A DNA stretch of 64,000 nt from an uncultured Syntrophobacterales bacterium (GTDB lineage: Bacteria > Desulfobacterota > Syntrophia > Syntrophales > UBA5619). Of the stretch, positions 17,764-25,175 are shown one piece after another. The DNA lies in contig CAIYSL010000068.1 of NCBI GenBank assembly GCA_903928915.1, forward strand, positions 178,626 to 242,625, read 5' to 3'. How positions within the stretch are numbered: the first letter of the stretch is position 1; the number at the start of each line of letters is the position of its first letter. The notes below the pieces were generated by a model, which made no database searches, had not been told where the DNA came from, and saw nothing but the letters and a program-made list of their open reading frames with translations. A program made the translations under genes and the position numbers.

Positions 17764-18870
17764 ATGGGATTAAGAATTCAGAACAACATCGCGGCAATGA
17801 ACGCTCATCGGAACCTGACGATCGCGGACGGCGGGATGAGCAAATCACTGGAAAGACTCTCTTCGGGTTACCGGATCAACAAGGCGTCGGATGACGCGGC
17901 GGGCCTGGCCGTTTCTTCGGGAATGCGGGCCGACATCGCCAGCTATAAGGTGGCGTCGCGGAACACCTCCGAAGCCATCGCCCTGCTGCAGGTGGCCGAA
18001 GGCGCCTACGACCAGATCAGCAATATCCTGACCCGGTTGAAGGAACTGACGACCCAGGGCACCTCGGCGAACGCCTCGGGAAACACGGCCGACATCAGCA
18101 ACGAAGTCACGGCCCTCAAGGCCGAACTCGACCGGATCGCCAACGCCACGGAGTACAGCGGCCAGACCGTTCTGCGCGGCTATGGCTCCGCGGTGCAGGC
18201 CTATGGCGCCGGCATCGACTCCACTGCCGAGCGGGATGCGATGGGTCTGACGAGCATCTCGGCAAGCGGCGTGACCGACAACGTCACCTACACGATCACC
18301 GCCACCTCCTTGAACGTGATCACGGTTACCAACGGCACTACGAGTGCTACCGAGTCCAAGACGCTCACCGGCGACGGCGCCCAGACGATCAATTTCCAGT
18401 CCATGGGGATCACCCTGAACATGGGGTCGCTCTTCGTCAGGACGGCGGTCGCCCTGAACGGCCAGACCCTGGTGTTCACCGTGGCCGGCGGGAATTTCGT
18501 CACCGGCATCAAGAATGACGCGAACCACTACATTAACGTCGGGATCGACAAGGTCTCCTCGGCGGATCTGTCCCTCACGGGCGTGACCGGGACGGTGTTG
18601 GCCGACCTCGACACGATCAACACCGCCATCGAGACGCTGGCAGGCAGCCGCGCCGAGATCGGCGCCGCCATGAACCGCCTCGGGTACGCCGCGGCGAACC
18701 TGGCCTCGTCGATCGAGAACGTGCAGGCGGCCGAGTCGGTCATCCGCGACGTGGATATGGCGGCGGAAATGACCACCTTCACCAAGAACCAGATCCTGCT
18801 CCAGGCGGGTACGGCCATGCTGGCTCAGGCGAATATGGCTCCGCAGGGCGTCCTGTCGCTCCTCAAATAA
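17764..18870 (+). CDS. fliC: Flagellin
   Basis: 368 aa, the flagellar filament subunit. The N-terminal D0/D1 coiled-coil region has MGLRIQNNIAAMNAHRNL and SLERLSSGYRINKASDDAAGLA; the C-terminal D1/D0 region has AEIGAAMNRLGYAAANL and the last block MLAQANMAPQGVLSLLK. The middle domain (about 145-275) is short and rich in Thr, Ser and Ala, giving many possible O-glycosylation sites, in line with the upstream nonulosonate operon and Maf. AAGGAGGA 12 bases before the ATG marks the start. It is exported through the flagellar type III system, so it has no signal peptide. A sigma28 promoter lies upstream and a strong terminator downstream, so it is probably transcribed alone. Confidence 0.97.
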   Translation: MGLRIQNNIAAMNAHRNLTIADGGMSKSLERLSSGYRINKASDDAAGLAVSSGMRADIASYKVASRNTSEAIALLQVAEGAYDQISNILTRLKELTTQGTSANASGNTADISNEVTALKAELDRIANATEYSGQTVLRGYGSAVQAYGAGIDSTAERDAMGLTSISASGVTDNVTYTITATSLNVITVTNGTTSATESKTLTGDGAQTINFQSMGITLNMGSLFVRTAVALNGQTLVFTVAGGNFVTGIKNDANHYINVGIDKVSSADLSLTGVTGTVLADLDTINTAIETLAGSRAEIGAAMNRLGYAAANLASSIENVQAAESVIRDVDMAAEMTTFTKNQILLQAGTAMLAQANMAPQGVLSLLK

Positions 18871-18904
18871 CCCCTCCCCGGCCCGAGGCCGGAGAGCAAC
18901 CGAA

Positions 18905-18941
18905 CCCCCGTTCCCGGATCCCCGGGAACGGGGGTTTTTTT
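18905..18941 (+). terminator. Intrinsic terminator after flagellin
   Basis: A perfect 13-bp stem, CCCCCGTTCCCGG at 18905-18917 with CCGGGAACGGGGG at 18922-18934, a 4-base loop, then seven T at 18935-18941. It starts 35 bp past the flagellin stop. Confidence 0.93.
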
Positions 18942-18988
18942 ACCCGCGGTCCGGCCCGAACGGCAGGATCCGCGGCGGTTGGACGGGT

Positions 18989-19003
18989 TGGCCGACATTT
19001 TGC
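18989..19003 (+). promoter_or_regulatory. Possible sigma54 promoter before fliD
   Basis: TGGCCG at 18989-18994 and TTGC at 19000-19003 give the GG-N10-GC spacing of a -24/-12 promoter. The -24 element differs from TGGCAC. It lies upstream of the sigma28-like site, so fliD may have two promoters. No activator site was identified. Confidence 0.4.
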
Positions 19004-19031
19004 TCATCCTACTGGCAGACGGGCTGATTGC

Positions 19032-19059
19032 TCAAGTTCCGGGTATTTTTTTCCGATAG
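19032..19059 (+). promoter_or_regulatory. Sigma28-type promoter for fliD
   Basis: TCAAGTTC at 19032-19039 and TCCGATAG at 19052-19059, with 16 bases between TCAA and the -10 element, the same layout as the flagellin promoter. It is 58 bp before the fliD ATG. Confidence 0.65.
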
Positions 19060-19117
19060 GGAATATGAGCCGCGGAATTTTTTGCCGGGCCGTGTCGATC
19101 GATGGGGCGGAGGAGAG

Positions 19118-22100
19118 ATGGCGACAAGCACGAATCAGGTCTCCGGACTGTCCAGCGGGTTTGACTGGCGGACGATGGTGGATCAGTTGATGGCGGTCGA
19201 GCACCGCCGGGTCGACCTCGTCACCTCGCGGAAGACGGCCTCGGAAAAGAAGCTCGCCGAGTGGCAGTCCTTCAACACCAAGCTCCTGGCGCTGAAAACG
19301 GCTGCGGGCACGTTGAAGGATGCCGTCGATTTCGGGCTGTTCAAGTCGACCATGACCAGCGACAGCGCCACGGTCGAGGCGGCCGATCTGCTGTCCGTCG
19401 CCACCTCGACGTCCGCCTCGATCGGCTCGTACACGCTGACCGTTGACTCCCTCGCCGCCGCGCAGAAGGTATCATCCGGCTCCTTTGCCGATCTGACCAC
19501 TGCGCTCGGCGCCGGGTATGCAGGCGATATGCTGATCAACGGCACCGTGGTCACCGTTGCGGCGACGGACACCCTCGCCAGCGTGCGGGACAAGATCAAC
19601 AACGCCAACTCGGGCGGCACTCCCACGGGGGTGACCGCCAGCACTGTCAGCTACGGCGCGGGCGACTACCGGCTGATCCTCACCAGCGACGCGACCGGAA
19701 GCAGCGGCATCGGCCTGCTCAACGGCGGGGCGTCGGACATCCTCAATGCCTTCGGGTTCACCGATACCGGCCGGACCGCGAAGAACCATCTCGCCGGCGG
19801 GGACCGGACGGACCGGTTTACGAGCACCAGCATGTCGATCAAGTCGCTGCTCGCTCTGACGACCGCCCAGACCTCGGCGGGAGGGGAGATCGTCATCAAC
19901 GGCCAGGCCGTCGGCGCGATAGATCTCAACACGGACACCCTGAGTACCCTGCAGACCAAGCTTGGCGCCGCCGGACTGAGCGCTTCGATAACGACGGAGA
20001 CGGAGAACAACCAGACCTACTACCGGCTGATGGTGTCCGGGGCCGCAAACACCTATACCGATAAGAGCAACATCCTCGAGACGCTCGGCCTGATTAAGGC
20101 CGGCGTATCGGATGTGTCGGGAGTGGCCGGCGACGTCGCCAACACCGCCGGCGGGACGGTCATCACCGCGGCCACGCTGCTCAAGGACATCGACGGGTAC
20201 ACAGGGTATGCGGCAGGCGATTACATCCACCTCGAGGGAACGGATACGGACTCTGCCCCCGTATCCGACGACACCCTGATTCTGTCCGACACAACCACGG
20301 TCGGGGATCTCCTGGCCAAGCTGGAGTCGGCGTATGGCGATGTGACCGCCTCCGTCACCGGCGAGGGAAAACTGACGGTCATCGACAACACCACCGGCGT
20401 AAGCCCGCTCGCAGTGACGATCGGTGTGAAGAATGCCGGCGGGACGGACGACGCGACCCTCAAGTTCGATGCAAACGGCATCCTGGCCAGTACGACGCGG
20501 AAGAGGCAGATCGTGGCCGGGGCCGATGCGTCCGTGACTGTGGACGGCGTAACCGTGACGCGCTCCACCAATTCCATCGACGACATCATCGACGGCGTCA
20601 CCCTCGACCTCCGCAAAGCCGATCCGGCGACTACGGTGACCCTCACGATCGGCAGGGATGTCGATGCGGTCATGGGAAAGGTCGACGCTTTCGTAGCGAG
20701 CTACAACAGCGTCGCCTCCTACATCAAGACCCAGACGACCTATGACGCGACGAAGCAGAAGGGGGGGGGCGTTCTGTTCGGGGATGCGACGCTCCTGTCC
20801 GTGAAATCGCAGCTCACTTCCACGCTGCTCCAGACCGTCTGGGGGGTGTCCGCCGACTACTCCACGCTCGGGCTCGTCGGGGTCAGCGTGGATAAGGAAG
20901 GTCAGCTCTCCGTCGACGGCGACACGCTGCGCGGTTACCTGGCCACCAACTTCAACGACGTGCAGAAGCTGTTCACCGCCAACGGCGTTACCGATACGAG
21001 CACCCTGGAGTACATCGGCCACGGCACCGACACGAGTGAGGATCAGTACACCGTCCATATCGATACTGCCGCCACGCAGAGCGCTTCGGCCGCGTCGGAT
21101 AATACGGGCCTGGGCGGAGATGAGACGCTGACCATCACCGCGGGGAGCAGCCAGGCCGCGGTCAGCCTCACCAGTTCGATGACGATGGCCCAGATCGTCA
21201 ACGCGATAAACAGCGAGATGGCGACGGTGCATACGCAGACCCTGGTCGGCGCCGAGCAACTGTACGCCGACGGCCTGCAGGCCGCGAAGATCACCGCGGA
21301 GACGACCTGGAACAGCGTTTACAACAGCACCGGGCAGTCCGCCGGGCTGCTCAACGGAGACGTGATCTCCTTCTCCGGGACCTCGCGGACCGGAGCTGCA
21401 GTCAGCGGATCGTACGCCGTCTCCGATACGGCAACCGGTACGGTCCAGGGTCTGCTTACCGCCGTTGCGGACGCCTTCGGCGGGCAGGTTACGGCGGCGA
21501 TCGATGCCTCGGGACGCATCGTCGTGACCGACAAGACCGCCGGGGGCAGCAGCGTCGCGGTCTCCTTCGACTATGCGGATGCCCACGACCTGGATTTCGG
21601 GTCGGTCCTGACGACAAACCCCGCCGGACAAAAAGGGCGCTACGCCATGGACATCTCGGCGTCGGCCGACGCGGGGAACCATCTGGTCCTCACCCATGAC
21701 AGTTACGGGACAGGCCACAGCTTCACCATTCACCAGCAGAACAACCTGCTGTGGACTGGCGGCGACCAGACCGTCGACAACGGCGTCGACGTGGCGGGAA
21801 CGATCGGCGGGGAGGCGGCCACGGGCGCGGGACAGGTGCTGACGGGAAACGACGGCGAGGCGAACGTCGACGGCCTCGTGGTGAGATACACGGGAACGGC
21901 AACCGGAGACGTGGGAAGCGTTACCCTCACCCTGGGAGTGGCGGAACTGTTCGACCGGACGCTATTCGGGATTACCGATACCTACGATGGCTACGTGGCC
22001 TTCAAACAGGAATCACTCCAGGATCAAGTGAGCGATCTCGCCGATCAGATCGAGGAGATGGAGGCGCGTCTCGACCGGCAGCAGGAGCAGATGATCAATC

Positions 22101-22192
22101 GGTTCATCGCCATGGAACTGACGTTGAGCCAGCTGCAAAACCAGAGCAACTGGCTTGCCGGTCAGATCACGGGGCTGTTCGGCACGACGTAG
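19118..22192 (+). CDS. fliD: Flagellar filament cap FliD, unusually long
   Basis: 1024 aa; caps the filament and folds incoming flagellin at the tip. The N-terminal FliD_N region (SGLSSGFDWRTMVDQLM, TASEKKLAEWQSFNTKL) and the C-terminal coiled coil (LQDQVSDLADQIEEME, RFIAMELTLSQLQNQSNW) are both present. Most FliD proteins have 450-700 residues, so about 350 extra residues sit in the exposed middle domains, rich in Thr, Asp and Gly. ATG 19118 is preceded by GGAGGAG, and the 30 residues upstream in the open frame overlap the promoter, so I exclude them. Followed by fliS, whose product is the flagellin chaperone. A long antisense frame in this gene is a shadow. Confidence 0.95.
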   Translation: MATSTNQVSGLSSGFDWRTMVDQLMAVEHRRVDLVTSRKTASEKKLAEWQSFNTKLLALKTAAGTLKDAVDFGLFKSTMTSDSATVEAADLLSVATSTSASIGSYTLTVDSLAAAQKVSSGSFADLTTALGAGYAGDMLINGTVVTVAATDTLASVRDKINNANSGGTPTGVTASTVSYGAGDYRLILTSDATGSSGIGLLNGGASDILNAFGFTDTGRTAKNHLAGGDRTDRFTSTSMSIKSLLALTTAQTSAGGEIVINGQAVGAIDLNTDTLSTLQTKLGAAGLSASITTETENNQTYYRLMVSGAANTYTDKSNILETLGLIKAGVSDVSGVAGDVANTAGGTVITAATLLKDIDGYTGYAAGDYIHLEGTDTDSAPVSDDTLILSDTTTVGDLLAKLESAYGDVTASVTGEGKLTVIDNTTGVSPLAVTIGVKNAGGTDDATLKFDANGILASTTRKRQIVAGADASVTVDGVTVTRSTNSIDDIIDGVTLDLRKADPATTVTLTIGRDVDAVMGKVDAFVASYNSVASYIKTQTTYDATKQKGGGVLFGDATLLSVKSQLTSTLLQTVWGVSADYSTLGLVGVSVDKEGQLSVDGDTLRGYLATNFNDVQKLFTANGVTDTSTLEYIGHGTDTSEDQYTVHIDTAATQSASAASDNTGLGGDETLTITAGSSQAAVSLTSSMTMAQIVNAINSEMATVHTQTLVGAEQLYADGLQAAKITAETTWNSVYNSTGQSAGLLNGDVISFSGTSRTGAAVSGSYAVSDTATGTVQGLLTAVADAFGGQVTAAIDASGRIVVTDKTAGGSSVAVSFDYADAHDLDFGSVLTTNPAGQKGRYAMDISASADAGNHLVLTHDSYGTGHSFTIHQQNNLLWTGGDQTVDNGVDVAGTIGGEAATGAGQVLTGNDGEANVDGLVVRYTGTATGDVGSVTLTLGVAELFDRTLFGITDTYDGYVAFKQESLQDQVSDLADQIEEMEARLDRQQEQMINRFIAMELTLSQLQNQSNWLAGQITGLFGTT

Positions 22193-22326
22193 CCGGCGGC
22201 GCGGCGCGGGGGAGCGGAGATGCATCCCGCGCACGGCCGGGGCGAGAAACGGGAAAAGGGACCGGGCCGCCGCGGCGGCGTGCGGTCGGAAAAGACGGCG
22301 AATCAGAGAAAGGGCGGGTGACATTC

Positions 22327-22779
22327 ATGTATCAGAAGGCGGCGACGACCTACAAACAGACGAACCTCTTGACGGCGAACCCGGTGAAATTGGTTATCAT
22401 GTGCTACGACGGAGCGATCGGTTACCTGAAGGATGCGCGGGATTTCTATCGGGGCCGGAATTATGAGGCCAAAGCCAAGGCGCTGCAACGGGCAGTCGAC
22501 ATCATCCACGAGATGAACATTTCCCTCGACCTGGATAAAGGGGGTGACATCGCGAGGAACCTGCGCTCCCTGTATCTCTACATGATACAGATACTGACCG
22601 AGGCCGACCTCAAGAAGGATGTCGCCAAATTCGACGACGTCATCCGGATGCTGGAAGAACTGGGTGACGGATGGAAGGAGATCGCCTGCGCGGCCGTCGT
22701 GGAGACCGAGACCGCGGCCTACGCGATACCGGCCCCCGGCATCAGCGCGGCTGCGGCGGTCCAGGCATGGAGCGCATAG
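22327..22779 (+). CDS. fliS: Flagellin export chaperone FliS
   Basis: 150 aa. MYQKAATTYKQTNLLTANP followed by KLVIMCYDGAIGYL is the standard FliS opening; the LDLDKGGDIARNLRSLYLYM helix binds the flagellin D0 segment. FliS holds flagellin unfolded in the cytosol until export. The last 25 residues are Ala-rich and longer than usual. ATG 22327 follows a GAAAGGGCGGG run. It is 134 bp behind fliD and precedes the FliT-like gene. Confidence 0.93.
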   Translation: MYQKAATTYKQTNLLTANPVKLVIMCYDGAIGYLKDARDFYRGRNYEAKAKALQRAVDIIHEMNISLDLDKGGDIARNLRSLYLYMIQILTEADLKKDVAKFDDVIRMLEELGDGWKEIACAAVVETETAAYAIPAPGISAAAAVQAWSA

Positions 22780-22823
22780 TAGAGCCGACGATGAAGGAGG
22801 GCGATCACCGGAGGGATGCCGCG

Positions 22824-23261
22824 ATGAGCCGTCACCGGGAAGAGATATCCGCCATGCTGGCGCGGAAACTGCGGGCCTTCGAGGAATTCCGGTCGCTTAC
22901 CGGACAGCTTCGGGCCGCCCTGGAAAGCGATGAGACGGAAACGGTGAGCCGGTGCGTCGAACGGCGCGAAGCGCTGATGCGGGATGTCGAAGGGCTGGAT
23001 CGGCGCATCGCGCGCCAGCGACGTTCTGCCCCGGCGGATGAATGCGCGGCTATCAACCGAGTCGTGGAGGAGGCGTCCGGCGAACTGGGTGAGAAGCTCG
23101 AACTGATCGTTGCAGCCGACCGAGACTGCGCCGCTCTGGCGGCGCAGAGACAGGCGGCGTTCAGGAATGAACTTGCGGCCATCCGCAAGCAACGAGTGGG
23201 GCTCCACGGGTATGCCCAACGGGCGCCCGGGACGCCGAAGTTTCTCAACGTGCAGACATGA
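22824..23261 (+). CDS. FliT/FlgN-like flagellar export chaperone
   Basis: 145 aa, almost wholly helical, with a long Arg/Glu-rich coiled coil (about residues 30-110) and a short C-terminal extension. No specific signature is visible; the call rests on size, helical build and position right after fliS, where fliT usually lies. FliT guards FliD, FlgN guards the hook-filament junction proteins FlgK and FlgL. ATG 22824 has CGGAGGG upstream; ATG 22767, which overlaps the fliS end, is an alternative that adds 19 residues. Confidence 0.6.
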   Translation: MSRHREEISAMLARKLRAFEEFRSLTGQLRAALESDETETVSRCVERREALMRDVEGLDRRIARQRRSAPADECAAINRVVEEASGELGEKLELIVAADRDCAALAAQRQAAFRNELAAIRKQRVGLHGYAQRAPGTPKFLNVQT

Positions 23262-23322
23262 ACGGATGAGGTGGTCGGACCTTCCCGGCGGTAAGCCGCG
23301 GTGCATGCCGTCGCAAGCGGAT

Positions 23323-23349
23323 TCAAGTTTTCCCGGGACATGCCGAATA
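23323..23349 (+). promoter_or_regulatory. Possible sigma28 promoter before flaG
   Basis: TCAAGTTT at 23323-23330 matches seven of eight bases of the sigma28 -35 element, but the -10 candidate GCCGAATA at 23342-23349 is imperfect and the gap after TCAA is 15 bases, not 16 as in the other sites of this window. Confidence 0.4.
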
Positions 23350-23402
23350 TAACAGTAAAGGGGCTGGGGGAGGAAAGGGACTGCGGGAGGGGGTGAAAAA
23401 CA

Positions 23403-23759
23403 GTGAACATCAGTGCCGTGGACATGAACAGCTCAGTGACCGGCCAAGCCGCCGGTCAGGCGACGCCGCGGGTACAGGTCGAGAGCGTCAGCGCACCGCA
23501 CCAATCGCCGCCGGTCGCGGATTTCGAGACCGCCCGGGAAGATGTGCGGAAGGTTGTCGAGAAGATGCAGGAACAGTTCGACAGCATGAACGTCTCTCTC
23601 CAGTATTCCACGTACGGAGATCATGGCGAAAAGATAGCCATTGCCGTCGTGAACAAAGAAACCGGTGAACTGATCCGGGAAATTCCCTCGAAGGAGCTCC
23701 AGGCGCTGTACGCCAAGATGAGCGAGTTGGCCGGGATGATCTTCAACCGGGAGATTTGA
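23403..23759 (+). CDS. flaG: FlaG family flagellar protein
   Basis: 118 aa. A variable, Ser/Pro/Gln-rich N-terminus is followed by the FlaG core from about residue 48: VEKMQEQFDSMNVSLQYS, KIAIAVVNKETGELIREIP and the final helix ELAGMIFNREI. FlaG proteins affect filament length in Campylobacter and Vibrio and are often next to fliD and fliS. The start is GTG 23403 behind a GGGAGGGGG run. It faces the TPR gene on the other strand with a 16-bp gap. Confidence 0.88.
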   Translation: MNISAVDMNSSVTGQAAGQATPRVQVESVSAPHQSPPVADFETAREDVRKVVEKMQEQFDSMNVSLQYSTYGDHGEKIAIAVVNKETGELIREIPSKELQALYAKMSELAGMIFNREI

Positions 23760-23775
23760 AAAGCAACGCGAAGGT

Positions 23776-24543
23776 TCAGGACGTCTTTCCCGTGTCAACC
23801 GGTCTGATCGGTTCGGGAGACAGGTGTTTCTGGATATGCGCCAGGAGGGTTTTCCCCTCCGCAAACTCGGGGTTGATGTCCAAACCGGAACGGATCGCCT
23901 CCTCAGCGGATGTCCATTCCATCCGTTCCACGTGCACGCGGGCCAGATTGTAGAAGATCCCTTCATCCTGCTGGTACACGACGAGGGCCTTCTTGTACTC
24001 CTGGAGGGCCCGTTCGCTGTCCTTGTTGCGGCGATAGGTAATCCCCTCGGTGTTGTAGAAATCGATCAACGGGGAGATGATCTCGTCGTCCTCCCCGATC
24101 AGCTCCCTGGCCAGGGCGTGATCGCCGATGCTGATCAGCATCTTGATCTTCTCCAGCTTTTCCTGGAGGGTGGCGAACTGCTTGGCCCGCATCTCCTCTT
24201 CGGTTTCGGTCTCGGCGAGGCTCTGGTTGATCTCTTCTTCCTTGATCAGGATCAGCTGGTTCATGAAATCCAGCGCCGTATCTATGTCGTTGTCGCGAAA
24301 GGTTACCGGGCCGTACACGTCCCGGAACGTCTTGCTGGTGGCGAGCTGTTCCTGGAATTCGTTGATGATCTTGTTCAGCTCCTTCTCATCGGTCGGGATC
24401 ATCCGGGTGACCTTCATTTTTTTCAGGCTTTCGCGAAAACTGATCAGGCAGGAAAAGATATTCCCCTTCTGAAGGTGCCGCCGGCATTCGTCCAGCCGCT
24501 TGAAAATGACGGCCGTATCTTCGCGTCTGATGACCTCTGACAT
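23776..24543 (-). CDS. TPR protein in the flagellar cluster
   Basis: 255 aa. The first 120 residues are helical with a run of charged residues; the C-terminal half has two TPR-like units (NTEGITYRRNKDSERALQEY, EGIFYNLARVHVERMEW) and a third ending in ALLAHIQKHL-like sequence. ATG at 24543 (minus) reads MSEVIRRED with AGGGGAACT before it; upstream residues in the open frame look untranslated. Similar TPR proteins occur in Geobacter-type flagellar gene clusters, but no function is known to me. It is transcribed against flaG and away from the sigma28-linked gene at 24748. Confidence 0.75.
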   Translation of the reverse strand: MSEVIRREDTAVIFKRLDECRRHLQKGNIFSCLISFRESLKKMKVTRMIPTDEKELNKIINEFQEQLATSKTFRDVYGPVTFRDNDIDTALDFMNQLILIKEEEINQSLAETETEEEMRAKQFATLQEKLEKIKMLISIGDHALARELIGEDDEIISPLIDFYNTEGITYRRNKDSERALQEYKKALVVYQQDEGIFYNLARVHVERMEWTSAEEAIRSGLDINPEFAEGKTLLAHIQKHLSPEPIRPVDTGKTS

Positions 24544-24675
24544 AGTTCCCCTGCTTCCTCGCGGGAGTGGCAACGACATCCTGTTCCGCTTGGTTACATG
24601 CAAACGGCGTGACAAAACTTTATGCAGGACCATTTTTTCTCGCGGGCAGCGGGGATTATTTTTTTCCCCGAGGCC

Positions 24676-24703
24676 TAAAGTATTCGCGCCGCCCTGCCGA
24701 TAG
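24676..24703 (+). promoter_or_regulatory. Sigma28 (FliA) promoter
   Basis: TAAAGTAT at 24676-24683 and GCCGATAG at 24696-24703; 16 bases separate TAAA from the -10 element. It drives the 24748 gene and probably the HD-GYP regulator behind it. The TPR gene start at 24543 lies on the other strand, 130 bp away. Confidence 0.8.
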
Positions 24704-24747
24704 TGTGTTTAACGGTACGTGTAAGCGGAGTTTGCGGGGAGGATCCA

Positions 24748-24960
24748 GTGACCATTTCATCCTATCAAGTCGACAGCATCATAAAGGCGTACAACAAACA
24801 AAGCCGCTTGAAGATGAAGCAGTCTATTCCTTTCGGTAATCAGGCTGATAAATACACCGATGTGGTGACGCTGTCGGTCGGGAGGGCGCCCGACGAGGCA
24901 GCGTACAAGGCAATTTCCTACAATCTTCTTGATGTCATCCTGAATGCGAAGGAACGCTGA
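24748..24960 (+). CDS. Small FlgM-associated type protein
   Basis: 70 aa, starting at GTG 24748 with GGGGAGGA upstream. It begins TISSYQVDSIIKAYNKQ and contains TDVVTLSVGRAPDEA, which recalls the D-V-LS-A region of FlgM. It resembles the short proteins annotated beside flgM in Desulfovibrio (DVU0524 type) more than FlgM itself. It could bind FliA or act with the true anti-sigma factor. The sigma28 promoter directly upstream fits a feedback role. The name is a family-resemblance call from memory, not a search result. Confidence 0.6.
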   Translation: MTISSYQVDSIIKAYNKQSRLKMKQSIPFGNQADKYTDVVTLSVGRAPDEAAYKAISYNLLDVILNAKER

Positions 24961-25175
24961 TGCCGGTTTCTGTCAGCGATCGTTTGCGGCTACGGGGTTG
25001 TGCGGCTGCGGGGTTGCGGGATACCCCGCAGATACCGCGCAAACGCGCACGCCGGCAGGGAAGCGGACGGGTCGGACGTGCCGGGGTACCAATCGGTGCC
25101 GGCGGCACGACAGTCTCGGCAACCGGAAAATTCAGTGGTCTCGCACCGGGGGCGACGGGTACGGAGAGTAAGTGA
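24960..25175 (+). CDS. Possible small coupled gene, unrecognised
   Basis: 71 codons starting with ATG that shares its A with the stop of the preceding gene (TGATG), ending where the HD-GYP regulator starts. The product is very basic and Gly/Arg-rich in the middle, then Gly/Thr/Ser-rich (GGTTVSATGKFSGL). It sits exactly where flgM would lie in Desulfovibrio-like clusters, but I cannot see a convincing FlgM C-terminal helix pair. It may be a divergent FlgM, or non-coding spacer with a chance open frame. Confidence 0.3.
   Translation: MPVSVSDRLRLRGCAAAGLRDTPQIPRKRARRQGSGRVGRAGVPIGAGGTTVSATGKFSGLAPGATGTESK

Noticed and set aside
19013..19029. Second sigma54-like TGGCAG..TTGC before fliD
   Set aside because: GG to GC distance is 14 bases, not 10.
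19472..21733. 753-codon open frame antisense to fliD
   Set aside because: Arises from the Gly/Asp/Thr-rich GC-biased coding of fliD; no ribosome site, no domain, and fliD is certain.
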